Part shown: positions 8,795-17,775 of the stretch, piece after piece
Position numbering within the stretch: position 1 is the stretch's first letter
How the letters are laid out: every line of letters starts with the position of its first letter
NCBI RefSeq assembly: GCF_049310905.1
Contig: NZ_JBMEMN010000020.1
Span: forward strand, 1 to 57,994
Reading direction: 5' to 3'
Length of the DNA: 57,994 bases
From: Gudongella sp049310905
GTDB taxonomy: Bacteria > Bacillota > Clostridia > Tissierellales > Tissierellaceae
Program-made: the position numbers and the translations under genes
The notes under the pieces: generated by a model
Databases searched by the model: none
What the model was told of the DNA's origin: nothing
What the model saw: only the letters and a program-made list of their open reading frames with translations

Positions 8795-9808
8795 ATGAAT
8801 ATTCGCGAGCAGTTCGAACAATTAGAACTCAAGACACTTTCATCTCTTGCCAGTTTAAGCATGAATACAGCAGGTCGCAAGGTAGAGGAAGAGAAGTGCC
8901 AAATAAGAACCGAGTTTCAGCGTGACAGGGACAGGGTCATCCACTCCAAGGCATTTCGGCGCTTGAAACATAAGACACAGGTTTTTATTGCACCTGAAGG
9001 CGATCATTTCAGAACCAGACTTACACATACTTTGGAAGTGGCTCAACTTGCCAGAACAATGGCAAGAGCATTAAGATTAAATGAAGATCTGGTTGAAGCA
9101 ATCGCATTGGCTCATGATCTTGGACATACGCCATTTGGTCATACGGGTGAAAAGGTTCTGGATAGAGTTAATCCTCGTGGATTCAAGCATAACGAGCAAA
9201 GTGTAAGGGTTGTTGAGTTACTTGAAGGACATGAAAAAAGGCAGGGTTTGAATTTGACATACGAGGTCTTGGAAGGTATAATGAATCATTCTGGGGATAA
9301 TGTATCAAAAACCCCTGAAGGCCAGATTATAAAGTTTGCAGACAGAATTGCATATATAAATCACGACATAGATGATGCTATAAGAGCAGGTGTTATTGAG
9401 GAAAAGGATTTGCCTGATGATTGCGTACAAGTATTAGGAGATACTCATGGCAAAAGAATCAACACAATGATAGTGGACCTAATAGAGAATAATATTGGTA
9501 AGGACAGGTTGATAATGAGCAATCTTGTTGGTGAGAAGACCAGCAAGCTCAGGCAGTTTATGTTTGACAATGTATATCTGAATAAAGATGCAAAGAAAGA
9601 GGATGACAAGGCGGAGTATATCATAGAGGTTTTGTTTAAGTATTACAAAAAGAACTTCAATAGGCTTCCTTCCGAGCATCTGGGTATATATGAAGGTGTT
9701 GAGGCTGATAAGGAAGATATTATCTGTGATTACATTGCAGGGATGACGGATAGATATATTGTAAACCTGTATATGGATATATTTGTACCAAAGCCATGGG
9801 GAAAATAA
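8795..9808 (+). CDS. dgt: dNTP triphosphohydrolase (dGTPase-like, HD domain)
   Basis: The 337-residue protein carries the HD-domain metal ligands in RRLKHKTQVF, HDLGHTPFGHTGE and a later HDID, which mark the dGTPase/SAMHD1-like family that cleaves dNTPs to nucleoside and triphosphate. Its length matches the shorter Gram-positive branch rather than E. coli Dgt. The ATG follows TATGGAGGTG. It lies after a terminator and 48 bases before dnaG, so it likely begins the dgt-dnaG-sigA operon and links dNTP pool control to replication genes. Confidence 0.9.
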   Translation: MNIREQFEQLELKTLSSLASLSMNTAGRKVEEEKCQIRTEFQRDRDRVIHSKAFRRLKHKTQVFIAPEGDHFRTRLTHTLEVAQLARTMARALRLNEDLVEAIALAHDLGHTPFGHTGEKVLDRVNPRGFKHNEQSVRVVELLEGHEKRQGLNLTYEVLEGIMNHSGDNVSKTPEGQIIKFADRIAYINHDIDDAIRAGVIEEKDLPDDCVQVLGDTHGKRINTMIVDLIENNIGKDRLIMSNLVGEKTSKLRQFMFDNVYLNKDAKKEDDKAEYIIEVLFKYYKKNFNRLPSEHLGIYEGVEADKEDIICDYIAGMTDRYIVNLYMDIFVPKPWGK

Positions 9809-9856
9809 TAACATATTTCGGAATTTGGAATACTAAACTAGACAAGTGGTGAGAGA

Positions 9857-11635
9857 ATGTCATATTCGAACGAAGATGTCCTTGAGAAAGTCAAGGATCA
9901 GATGGATATAGTGGAATTGGTTGGTGAATACGTTCATCTAAAAAAATCAGGTTCAAACTACGTGGGACTATGTCCGTTTCATAGTGAAAAGACTCCTTCA
10001 TTTACTGTATCTGAATCGAAGCAGATATTTCATTGTTTCGGTTGTGGTGAAGGCGGAGACGGAGTAACGTTCATAATGAAGAAAGAGAATCTTGATTTTA
10101 TTGATTCCTTGAAGTTTCTTGCAGATAAATATGGTATTCCATGGGAAAATGATGGAAACAAGGAAGACAATGAAGATAAAAAGAAACTTTATGAAATGAA
10201 CAAGGAAGCTGCACGGTATTTCCATAATAATTTGATGAATAATAAAAAACCGAGGGAGTACCTTGCAAAGAGAGGAATTACTGCAGAAATAGCAAGAAAA
10301 TTTGGACTAGGTTATGCTACAGAAAACTGGGATGGACTTCTGAAAGAGCTTCTTGTAAAAGGATATAGTGAGGAAGATTTGGTCAAAGCCGGATTAGCTG
10401 GAATTAGAAAAGACAAATCCGGATATTTTGATAAATTTAGAAATAGAGTAATTTTTCCTATTATTGACACTAGAGGAAGGGTCATTGGGTTTGGAGGCAG
10501 GGTGCTTGATGAGAGTTTACCCAAATATCTGAATTCACCTGACACAAAGGTTTTTAACAAAGGCTATCACCTATACGGTTTGAATTTGTTGACAGGAAAT
10601 ACAGACAGAAAAAAGATACTTCTCGTGGAAGGATATATGGATGTAATATCTTTATATACAGGGGGTGTCCCTTTTGCTGTTGCAAGCCTTGGAACTGCAC
10701 TCACAAAAAGTCAGGGAAAGCTTCTTAAAAGATATGGGGATGAAGTTTTAATATGTTATGACAGCGACAAGGCTGGCATAAAAGCAACCCTCAGAGCAAT
10801 AGACGTGCTGAGAGAGTTGGAAATCGATCCTAGAGTTGTTTTTCTTCCAGAAGGAATGGACCCAGATGATTTTATTAGAGAAAATGGACAGGCAATGTTT
10901 CAAAAAAAGATAAATACTGCGTTAAGTTATATTGATTTTAAGGTATATATGTTAAAAGAGGATCATGATATCAAAGAGCCAAAAGGTAAGATCGAGTTTA
11001 CTCGAGAGGTGGCAAAAATTATCAGAAGTATGAAGTCGCCTGTTGAACAGGATGTATATATTGACAAAATATCCTCTGAAACGGGAGTATCAAAGGAGGC
11101 AATATCGCGTGAAGTCCTTGGGAGAGAAAAACGACAAAGAAAGTTCAATGAAACCAGGAAAATTGAACCTGCTTTTACAAATCTTCCACCGGCACATACC
11201 AAAGCTGAGATGGATCTTATAGGATTTATGCTAATTGATAAAGAATATTTTGATAGGATTTCTGATAAAGTAATATTTGAAGACTTCCAAGACATGGAAT
11301 GCAGATTTTGTTATAGAATCATAGCCGATACCTATAACAGATTCGATACAATTGATAAGAACTCTTTACGGGAGGAATTGTCTGAAGACCAACAGAGCAG
11401 CGATAAGTTTAATGAGATTCTAGACCACCAGCCTAGATTTCTGGCATCAAACTGGGAAAGAGTAATTGATGATTTAGTTAGGACCATAAGGCACAATAAG
11501 TTGGTAAGTGAGAGAAATTCTATTTTAATAGAAATGGAGAAGTTGGGAAAAAACGAAGAAGACCAGGAAAAATTTCTTAAATTGCTTGGTAGCATAGATG
11601 AACTAAACAAGAAAATAAATTCATTAGTTAAGTAG
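9857..11635 (+). CDS. dnaG: DNA primase
   Basis: DnaG (592 residues) makes RNA primers at the replication fork. The N-terminal CHC2 zinc finger has Cys39, His42, Cys60 and Cys63. The TOPRIM catalytic core shows LLVEGYMDVISLY and YDSDKAG, and the C-terminal region corresponds to the helicase-interacting domain. Placement directly upstream of the primary sigma factor gene is the conserved macromolecular-synthesis arrangement. The ATG at 9857 is preceded by GGTGAGAG. Confidence 0.97.
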   Translation: MSYSNEDVLEKVKDQMDIVELVGEYVHLKKSGSNYVGLCPFHSEKTPSFTVSESKQIFHCFGCGEGGDGVTFIMKKENLDFIDSLKFLADKYGIPWENDGNKEDNEDKKKLYEMNKEAARYFHNNLMNNKKPREYLAKRGITAEIARKFGLGYATENWDGLLKELLVKGYSEEDLVKAGLAGIRKDKSGYFDKFRNRVIFPIIDTRGRVIGFGGRVLDESLPKYLNSPDTKVFNKGYHLYGLNLLTGNTDRKKILLVEGYMDVISLYTGGVPFAVASLGTALTKSQGKLLKRYGDEVLICYDSDKAGIKATLRAIDVLRELEIDPRVVFLPEGMDPDDFIRENGQAMFQKKINTALSYIDFKVYMLKEDHDIKEPKGKIEFTREVAKIIRSMKSPVEQDVYIDKISSETGVSKEAISREVLGREKRQRKFNETRKIEPAFTNLPPAHTKAEMDLIGFMLIDKEYFDRISDKVIFEDFQDMECRFCYRIIADTYNRFDTIDKNSLREELSEDQQSSDKFNEILDHQPRFLASNWERVIDDLVRTIRHNKLVSERNSILIEMEKLGKNEEDQEKFLKLLGSIDELNKKINSLVK

Positions 11636-11647
11636 GGAGGAAATAAA

Positions 11648-12814
11648 TTGAACGATACAACTAAGAACCCAGAAAAAAACTTCACAAATAAGCAGCTCGC
11701 CGAGAAGAAGCTTTTAGATAAGGGTAAAAAGAACGGCTTGTTGACTTATAAAGAAATAATGGATACATTAGAGGCAATTGACCTCGATTCGGAAGAAATT
11801 GATGAAATTTACCAGAGAATAGAAGATAGTGACATTGATATCATGGGGGAAAAGGATGATGAAATCCTGCTGACTGATGACGAGGATGAGGATGAAGACA
11901 GTGACGAGGATATTGAAAAGGTAGTCGACGAAGAGCTTGAGAGCGAGGACGATGTTAAGGAAGATCTTACTGTTCCAAAGGGAATAAGTGTAGATGACCC
12001 AGTAAGGATGTACCTAAAAGAAATAGGCAAGATTCCACTACTCACAGGTGAAGAGGAGATTGACTTGGCCATGAGAATGGAAGAAGGCGAGGAACTGGCA
12101 AAGAAAAAGCTGGCTGAAGCCAACCTGAGACTCGTGGTAAGCATTGCCAAGAGATATGTTGGAAGAGGAATGCTATTCCTTGACCTGATACAGGAAGGGA
12201 ATCTCGGCCTAATGAAGGCTGTAGAGAAGTTTGAGTATAGAAAAGGGTTTAAATTCAGTACCTATGCAACATGGTGGATAAGACAGGCTATAACAAGAGC
12301 AATTGCAGACCAAGCCAGAACAATCAGAATACCTGTTCATATGGTAGAGACAATAAACAAACTTGTTAGAGTACAGAGACAACTTGTACAGGAGCTTGGA
12401 AGAGATCCTTCCCCAGAAGAAATTGGTCAGGAAATGAACCTCGATGTTGAACGTGTCAGAGAAATAATGAAAATAGCTCAGGAGCCTGTATCACTTGAAA
12501 CTCCAATTGGAGAAGAGGAAGATAGCCATTTGGGAGATTTCATTCCTGATGAAGATGTACTTGCACCTGCTGATGCAGCTACATTTACAATGCTAAGAGA
12601 GCAATTGATTGATGTTCTGGACAGCTTAACTCCTAGAGAGCAAAAAGTATTGAAGTTAAGATTCGGTCTTGATGACGGCAGAGCCAGAACTCTTGAGGAA
12701 GTAGGAAAGGAATTTGAAGTTACTCGTGAAAGAATCAGACAGATTGAAGCAAAGGCATTGAGAAAGCTTCGTCATCCAAGCAGAAGCAAAAAATTAAAAG
12801 ACTTTCTTGAATAA
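11648..12814 (+). CDS. sigA: RNA polymerase primary sigma factor SigA/RpoD
   Basis: This is a 388-residue group 1 sigma factor. Visible blocks are region 1.2 (DDPVRMYLKEIGKIPLLT), region 2 including YATWWIRQAITRAI for -10 recognition, region 3, and region 4 ending in VTRERIRQIEAKALRKLRHP for -35 recognition. An acidic run (about residues 77-106, mostly Asp and Glu) precedes region 1.2. Translation appears to start at TTG 11648, with GGGAGGAAATAAA directly upstream and no better ATG. It follows dnaG by 12 bases. Confidence 0.97.
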   Translation: MNDTTKNPEKNFTNKQLAEKKLLDKGKKNGLLTYKEIMDTLEAIDLDSEEIDEIYQRIEDSDIDIMGEKDDEILLTDDEDEDEDSDEDIEKVVDEELESEDDVKEDLTVPKGISVDDPVRMYLKEIGKIPLLTGEEEIDLAMRMEEGEELAKKKLAEANLRLVVSIAKRYVGRGMLFLDLIQEGNLGLMKAVEKFEYRKGFKFSTYATWWIRQAITRAIADQARTIRIPVHMVETINKLVRVQRQLVQELGRDPSPEEIGQEMNLDVERVREIMKIAQEPVSLETPIGEEEDSHLGDFIPDEDVLAPADAATFTMLREQLIDVLDSLTPREQKVLKLRFGLDDGRARTLEEVGKEFEVTRERIRQIEAKALRKLRHPSRSKKLKDFLE

Positions 12815-12857
12815 GATTCGCTATGCGGGTCTTATTCCTTTTGAAAAGGAGAATTTT

Positions 12858-13547
12858 ATGAATTTATCACCTAGACTAAAAAGAATTGCTGATTTTATAC
12901 CTAATAATTCAATAGTTGCCGATGTTGGTACTGATCATGGTTACGTGCCCAAGTATCTTATTGACAAGGGAATAAGTAAACTGGTAATCGCCACAGATAT
13001 AAGCAAGGGATCTCTTCAGAAAACAGTTGACTATATCAGAGAAGAAAATCTTGAGGAAGAAATTACAACAAGATTAGGCGATGGCCTTGATCCAATACGA
13101 CCATTTGAAGTAGATACTCTTGTAATTGCAGGGATGGGAGGCTTGCTTATAGCTGAAATAATGTCGAAATCCATGGAAGTATCAAAAAGCATTAACACTT
13201 TGATTCTCCAGCCTATGGTAGGTTCACCCGAACTAAGGAAATATCTCCTCCAGAACAATTTTCGTATCGTTGACGAGGATTTAGTAAGAGAAGGAGATAA
13301 GTTTTACGAAATAATTGTTGCAAAAACAGGATTACAGAAATTTGACAAGGAACTGGATTATGAAATCAGTCCTGTAATGCTGAAGAAGAAAAACAGTCCA
13401 GTTCTAAGAGAGTTCGTTGAGATGAAAATAAAGATGAATGAAAATGTCATTGAAAAACTTAGGAACAGAACAGGTGAAAAAAGCATGTCTAGACTGCTGG
13501 AACTCGAAAAGATAGTAGAGGATTATAGGGAGGTGTTTTCAAAGTGA
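12858..13547 (+). CDS. trmK: tRNA (adenine-22-N1)-methyltransferase TrmK
   Basis: A 229-residue class I SAM-dependent methyltransferase of the TrmK (YqfN) family, which methylates A22 in tRNA. The SAM motif I is VADVGTDHGYVPKYL, and the catalytic-loop region is VIAGMGGLLIAEIM. The ATG at 12858 follows AAAGGAG; an in-frame TTG at 12807 overlaps sigA and is less likely. The sigA-trmK-nif3 order is conserved in Firmicutes. The stop overlaps the next start by 4 bases (GTGA). An AATAAG/CTTATT inverted repeat (12812-12838) lies between sigA and this gene. Confidence 0.93.
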   Translation: MNLSPRLKRIADFIPNNSIVADVGTDHGYVPKYLIDKGISKLVIATDISKGSLQKTVDYIREENLEEEITTRLGDGLDPIRPFEVDTLVIAGMGGLLIAEIMSKSMEVSKSINTLILQPMVGSPELRKYLLQNNFRIVDEDLVREGDKFYEIIVAKTGLQKFDKELDYEISPVMLKKKNSPVLREFVEMKIKMNENVIEKLRNRTGEKSMSRLLELEKIVEDYREVFSK

Positions 13548-14644
13548 AGGCCTTGGATATAGTAAGTAAGTTTGAACAATGGGTTCCATTAAACCTCGTG
13601 GATTCCTGGGATAATACTGGTCTTCAAATCGGTGATCCTGAACAGTTGATTAAAGGAATAATCATCTCGATGGATGTTACAGAGGATGTTGTTGAAGAGG
13701 CAATACGAGAGCAATGCAATATGATTGTTACACATCATCCTTTTATATTCAGACCAATGGATAATTTGGTTTTAAACACATACAAAGGGAGATTAATAAA
13801 AAGAATAATTTCCAATGACATTTTGATCTATAATGCACATACCAATCTTGATCTTGCTGTAGAAGGAATAAACGATCAGTTGGCACTTATATTTGGAATG
13901 AAAAACACTGAAACATTGAGTGAATTGAGCAGCGAAGAATTGGTGAAAGTTGCAGTCTATGTTCCTGAAACCCATCAGAATAAAATCCTTGAGGCTCTGT
14001 CCGAATCTGATGCCGGTCATATTGGAAATTATAGTGAATGTAGTTTTACTGTAAGAGGAACTGGTAGATTTAAACCTCAGGCAGGTTCAAATCCATTTCT
14101 TGGATCTACCGGCAGGTTGGAATCAGTTGCTGAGGTCAGAATCGAGACTATAGTAAAAAAGGATTTACTCCAGAGAACGATGGATATGATAAAGGAAGAA
14201 CACCCGTATGAGGAAGTTGCATTTGATATTTTCCCAATACTTAACAAGGGAAAAGGATTTGGATACGGCAGAGTAGGAAATATCGAGGACTGCACGCTGA
14301 AAGAATTGGCTGAGAGTACGAAAGCACTCTTAAATCTGGATGAAATTCGAGTTTACGGAAGCGATAAGGGTATAATCAATAGAATTGCGGTTTGCGGAGG
14401 AGCTGGCTCTGATTTTATCAGAGATGCCGCAAGAAAAGGAGCACAAGTATACATTACGGGAGATATAAAATACCACGATGCACAGTTGGCATATGAAGAG
14501 GGTATTGTTATTATTGATGGGACACACTACGGAACAGAAAGCATTATTCTACCTGTCATGGAAAGAAAACTTGTTGAATCTACGCATAATAGCATTAAGA
14601 TTAAAATTCATGAAGACAGATCATTTCACTTTGCATGCTACTAA
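13544..14644 (+). CDS. Nif3-like dinuclear metal centre protein (YqfO-type)
   Basis: A 366-residue member of the Nif3/YqfO family, which forms hexamers with a two-metal site. Metal-binding motifs are VTHHPFIF near residue 65 and GDIKYHD with DGTHYGTE near the C-terminus. The length indicates the long form with an inserted PII/CutA-like domain in the middle (about residues 130-235). The biochemical function is not settled for the family. The gene starts at GTG with GGGAGGTG upstream and overlaps trmK by 4 bases. Confidence 0.92.
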   Translation: MKALDIVSKFEQWVPLNLVDSWDNTGLQIGDPEQLIKGIIISMDVTEDVVEEAIREQCNMIVTHHPFIFRPMDNLVLNTYKGRLIKRIISNDILIYNAHTNLDLAVEGINDQLALIFGMKNTETLSELSSEELVKVAVYVPETHQNKILEALSESDAGHIGNYSECSFTVRGTGRFKPQAGSNPFLGSTGRLESVAEVRIETIVKKDLLQRTMDMIKEEHPYEEVAFDIFPILNKGKGFGYGRVGNIEDCTLKELAESTKALLNLDEIRVYGSDKGIINRIAVCGGAGSDFIRDAARKGAQVYITGDIKYHDAQLAYEEGIVIIDGTHYGTESIILPVMERKLVESTHNSIKIKIHEDRSFHFACY

Positions 14645-14659
14645 ATAGGAGGGGTCCGT

Positions 14660-15373
14660 ATGTCAAATCTTGACAGGCTATGGGATATCGAAAAACATTA
14701 TGGTAATTTAGAGTTATTTGTAAAAGAACTGAATGTCCTTGAGGAGAATAAGGAAATGCTTCGAATGGAGAATAGGTACCAGGCGTTAAAACAAACTTAT
14801 GAAGACCTGGTGCTGAAAAAGAAAACACTCAAGACTCATCTGCGAAAACTTGATCAGGAAGTCCAAATTCACGAAGAGAAATTTAAGATTGCTGAGAATA
14901 CATTATACAGCGGCTCTGTTACAGACCTAAAGCAGCTGAATCATTTGGAAAAAGAAAAAGAGCACCACTTTATTTCCATTGATAAGCTGGAGGATGACAT
15001 TCTGGAATCAATGGGGACAAGTGATAGTGTTGATTCTGAAATAGATAACATATCAAGGGATATCTTGATGCTAGACACTGAATTAGTAAAGAAGAGAGTT
15101 GAAGTGGATAGCCTCATGTCTGAGTTGAATGATAAAATCAATAATGAAAAGAGTATAATTGAAGAGTTGGAGAATTCTTGTGATGAAAATCTTCTAGTAG
15201 CTTATCATGGCATACGGAGTAGAAAAGGTAGTGGAATAGCAGAAATCAAAAATGATGTTTGTGGTGGTTGTCACATGCGGATACCAGAAAATCTCGTTGA
15301 AAAAGCAAAACAGGGAAAGAAGATAATCAATTGTGAGAACTGTGGGCGAATTCTATATCCATTGCAGGAGTAA
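14660..15373 (+). CDS. coiled-coil protein with C-terminal C4 zinc ribbon
   Basis: The 237-residue protein has a long helical, Glu/Lys-rich coiled-coil region (about residues 20-180) and a C-terminal zinc ribbon with Cys201, Cys204, Cys225 and Cys228 (CGGC and CENC pairs). This is the architecture of the widespread CT398/zf-RING_7 family, proposed to act as a nucleic-acid or secretion-related adaptor; the true role is unknown. It follows nif3 by 15 bases with an AGGAGGGG site, and ends the dgt-dnaG-sigA operon before the RNase P RNA. Confidence 0.88.
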   Translation: MSNLDRLWDIEKHYGNLELFVKELNVLEENKEMLRMENRYQALKQTYEDLVLKKKTLKTHLRKLDQEVQIHEEKFKIAENTLYSGSVTDLKQLNHLEKEKEHHFISIDKLEDDILESMGTSDSVDSEIDNISRDILMLDTELVKKRVEVDSLMSELNDKINNEKSIIEELENSCDENLLVAYHGIRSRKGSGIAEIKNDVCGGCHMRIPENLVEKAKQGKKIINCENCGRILYPLQE

Positions 15374-15386
15374 AGACGCATTCTAG

Positions 15387-15415
15387 TTTAAAAATGTCTC
15401 TATTTATGCTATAAT
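15387..15415 (+). promoter_or_regulatory. promoter of rnpB
   Basis: -35 TTTAAA (15387-15392), 17-base spacer, perfect -10 TATAAT (15410-15415) with an extended TGC before it. It ends 7 bases before the RNA 5' region. Confidence 0.75.
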
Positions 15416-15422
15416 ATAAATA

Positions 15423-15751
15423 GAGTAAGTTGTATGGTCGCATGTCCATGACATGAGGAAAGTCCGTGCTCCGTAGAGCAGGATGCTGGATAACGTCCAG
15501 TGGGGGCAACCCTAAGGATAGTGCAACAGAAATAGACCGCCAGAAATGGTAAGGATGGAAAGGTGAGGTAAGAGCTCACCAGCATCTAGGCGACTAGATG
15601 GCTCTGTAAACCCCATCCGGAGCAAGACCAAAAAGGAGCATAAAAAGGCAGTTGCTCGTTGCCGCTCCAAAGGTAGGTCGCATGAGTCTGCTGGTAACAG
15701 TTGGCCTAGATAGATGACCATAGAAACAGAACACGGCTTATAGACTTACTC
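15423..15751 (+). ncRNA. rnpB: RNase P RNA
   Basis: The catalytic RNA of RNase P, which trims the 5' leader of pre-tRNAs. Conserved pieces are visible in order: a 5' strand GAGTAAGT that pairs with 3' ACTTACTC (P1), GAGGAAAGTCCGTGCTCC (P3-CRI region), GGGCAACCC-like turns, AGACCGCC, and the 3' universal block ACAGAACACGGCTTATAG. About 329 nt, consistent with a bacterial type A or related layout. The ends are set from the P1 pairing, within a few bases. Confidence 0.95.
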
Positions 15752-15758
15752 AAACATG

Positions 15759-15790
15759 AGAACCTTCGGGAGATACCCGGAGGTTTTCTT
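15759..15790 (+). terminator. terminator of rnpB
   Basis: AACCTtCGGG pairs with CCCGgAGGTT around AGATA, then TTTCTTATTT follows. Confidence 0.88.
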
Positions 15791-15892
15791 ATTTCAAGTA
15801 TTCCAAGAAAATATTTATCAAATAAAGATTAGGTAATATCAACATTTGAGTTGTATTGGATCAAATTTTGTAACCGTTTTGTAAATATTTCA

Positions 15893-15921
15893 TTGTAAAC
15901 ATTAGTTTCATGTATTATAAT
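15893..15921 (+). promoter_or_regulatory. promoter of the NlpC/P60 gene
   Basis: -35 TTGTAA (15893-15898) and perfect -10 TATAAT (15916-15921) are separated by 17 bases, about 38 bases before the coding start. Confidence 0.7.
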
Positions 15922-15958
15922 ACTTTTATGAGATTAATCGAAAAAGGGAGTGTTCATA

Positions 15959-16999
15959 TTGCATAATAGAAAACACAAACTGGCATTCAAGACTTTGGTT
16001 CTTTGCATGCTAATGGGAGTTGCATTCAAAGACACAGGCATATTCATAAAGGATTTTGCACTGATGAATGATCAGACAGCAGAGATTATGTTTGCAAAGG
16101 AAGAAGAGGTAAAAGTAGCAAAGGAAGGAAGCGATTCCTACCAGGTGCTTAAGGATGGTACATATTATAGTATTCCAAAAGATGTAATGATAAGGACTAC
16201 AAGAAGTTCGGATAGATATACGGTAAAAGAACCTGTTACAATGTATAAGGAACAGGATGTAAATTCCCAAGTGGTCAAGGAAATACAACCTGGTGAAGAG
16301 TTGGTCATGGCAAGCTACAATGAAACATTTGGTTATTTTATAACAGCAAAAAGCTTTCATATTGGCTATGTTCACATGAACAGTACACAAAGAAATATCA
16401 CTGAAAACATATCCTACGGTATGTCGAATATAACCAGGGTATTGAAAAATGGCGAGAATACACTTGTACTTGTTAAGGGTGGATCAGTAGGTGTAAAGAA
16501 CTTTCAAAATGGTCAGTTTGAAATAGTAGACGACGAGATGAACAGTTACTTTATTGAAGAAACTGCAGTAACTCTTTTCAGGACTTTGGAGCAGGCATCA
16601 AGAGCAGCTGAAAGAGGTACGGGGACTTTAATAGCGAAAATCGTGGATGCTGCACACAGAGAAATTGGAAAGCCATACGTTTATGCAGCTGCAGGCCCTA
16701 ACGCATATGATTGCTCTGGATTCACATACGCTTTGTTTAAGAACGAGCTTGGAATAATGATTCCAAGAGTATCATCTTCTCAAGGATCTGCTGGAGTAAA
16801 AGTTGAGAAGTCTCAACTGATCCCAGGAGACCTGGTATTTTTCAACACAACTGGAAGAGGAATATCCCATGTAGGGTTATATATTGGAGATGGAAATATG
16901 ATTCATGCATCTTCTGGGAAAAGACAAGTAAGGATTGACACAATAAACTCAGGTTATTACAGTCAAAGGTATGTGACTGGCAGAAGAGTAATAAATTAG
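15959..16999 (+). CDS. secreted NlpC/P60 endopeptidase with SH3-like domain
   Basis: A 346-residue predicted exported peptidoglycan hydrolase. It has a basic N-terminus and hydrophobic segment (LVLCMLMGVAF) resembling a signal sequence, an SH3-like region (about 75-140), and a C-terminal NlpC/P60 cysteine peptidase domain. The catalytic set is Cys252 in YDCSGF, His304 in SHVGLYIG and His316 in MIHASS. Such enzymes cleave D-Glu-diaminopimelate links in cell-wall peptides. The start is probably TTG 15959, 8 bases after GGGAG; an in-frame GTG at 15950 overlaps that site. It has its own promoter, and an IS copy now lies directly downstream. Confidence 0.87.
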   Translation: MHNRKHKLAFKTLVLCMLMGVAFKDTGIFIKDFALMNDQTAEIMFAKEEEVKVAKEGSDSYQVLKDGTYYSIPKDVMIRTTRSSDRYTVKEPVTMYKEQDVNSQVVKEIQPGEELVMASYNETFGYFITAKSFHIGYVHMNSTQRNITENISYGMSNITRVLKNGENTLVLVKGGSVGVKNFQNGQFEIVDDEMNSYFIEETAVTLFRTLEQASRAAERGTGTLIAKIVDAAHREIGKPYVYAAAGPNAYDCSGFTYALFKNELGIMIPRVSSSQGSAGVKVEKSQLIPGDLVFFNTTGRGISHVGLYIGDGNMIHASSGKRQVRIDTINSGYYSQRYVTGRRVIN

Positions 17000-17025
17000 A
17001 ATTGGCCTTAAAATGCACCTGATAT

Positions 17026-17084
17026 GCTCCTTTTAAAGTAGACAGTTGAAATAACAAAAATTTCAACACTACTTTGAAAGGAGC
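17026..17084 (+). repeat. long hairpin at IS left end covering the orfA ribosome site
   Basis: The arms 17026-17041 and 17069-17084 pair over 16 bases with one G-U, and inner arms GTTGAAAT (17045-17052) and ATTTCAAC (17060-17067) pair perfectly. The right arm contains AAAGGAG, the orfA ribosome site. TTTTCTT follows, so it could also terminate incoming transcription. Confidence 0.8.
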
Positions 17085-17091
17085 TTTTCTT

Positions 17092-17775
17092 ATGCGTAAA
17101 AGTAAAATTAGCGGTTATCTAAAAGTTAAATACGTTGAAGAGTATAAAGCTGGAAAGATTAGTATAAATGATATTTGTGATAAGTTAGGAGTTGCAGATA
17201 AAACTGTTCAACTATGGATTAATAATTATGATGTATTTGGTGCTTCGAACATTGAAAGCGGATCTACAAATGCTAAATATACCATAGAAACTAAAGTTGC
17301 CGCTGTAAAGGATTATCTTGATGGTAAAGGAAGTCTGCAAGAGATTTCTGCCAAATATAAAATAAGAAGCAAAACTCAACTCAGAACGTGGATTAAATTG
17401 TATAATGGTCATAAAGAACTCCGATCTACTGGAGGAAAAGGGAGTGAAATCTATATGACCAAAGGGCGGTCCACTACATTGAATGAACGAATAGAAATTG
17501 TGAGTTACTGTATAGCTCAAAACAAAGATTATACAAAAACTATGGAAAAGTATAAGGTATCTTATCAGCAGATTTACAGCTGGGTTAAGAAATATGAGAA
17601 GAATGGCGTAGATGGCCTAATCGACAAACGTGGAAAGAAAAAACCTCTGGTAGATATGACAGAAGTCGAACGCTTACGCGCTGCAAATAAGTTGCTTCAA
17701 TCTGAAATCGAACAAAAATCCATGGAGATTGATTTGTTAAAAAAGCTCGAAGAACTGGAAAGGAGGCGACGCTGA
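17092..17775 (+). CDS. IS3-family OrfA (helix-turn-helix protein)
   Basis: A 227-residue DNA-binding protein with at least two, probably three, helix-turn-helix repeats (KVKYVEEYKAGKISINDICD, then similar blocks near residues 60 and 120) and a C-terminal leucine-rich coiled region (MEIDLLKKLEELERRRR). OrfA of IS3 elements binds the ends and regulates transposition. The start ATG follows AAAGGAG; an in-frame TTG at 17074 lies within that site. Near its end is the slippery heptamer A_AAA_AAG (17739-17745), where ribosomes can shift -1 into OrfB. Confidence 0.9.
   Translation: MRKSKISGYLKVKYVEEYKAGKISINDICDKLGVADKTVQLWINNYDVFGASNIESGSTNAKYTIETKVAAVKDYLDGKGSLQEISAKYKIRSKTQLRTWIKLYNGHKELRSTGGKGSEIYMTKGRSTTLNERIEIVSYCIAQNKDYTKTMEKYKVSYQQIYSWVKKYEKNGVDGLIDKRGKKKPLVDMTEVERLRAANKLLQSEIEQKSMEIDLLKKLEELERRRR
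17739..17745 (+). promoter_or_regulatory. programmed -1 frameshift heptamer A_AAA_AAG
   Basis: In orfA frame the codons are TTA AAA AAG, so the run reads A AAA AAG, the classical IS3 slip site. Slipping moves translation into the frame of OrfB, 30 bases before the orfA stop. An AGGAGG at 17761-17766 downstream could also act as internal ribosome site. Confidence 0.75.
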
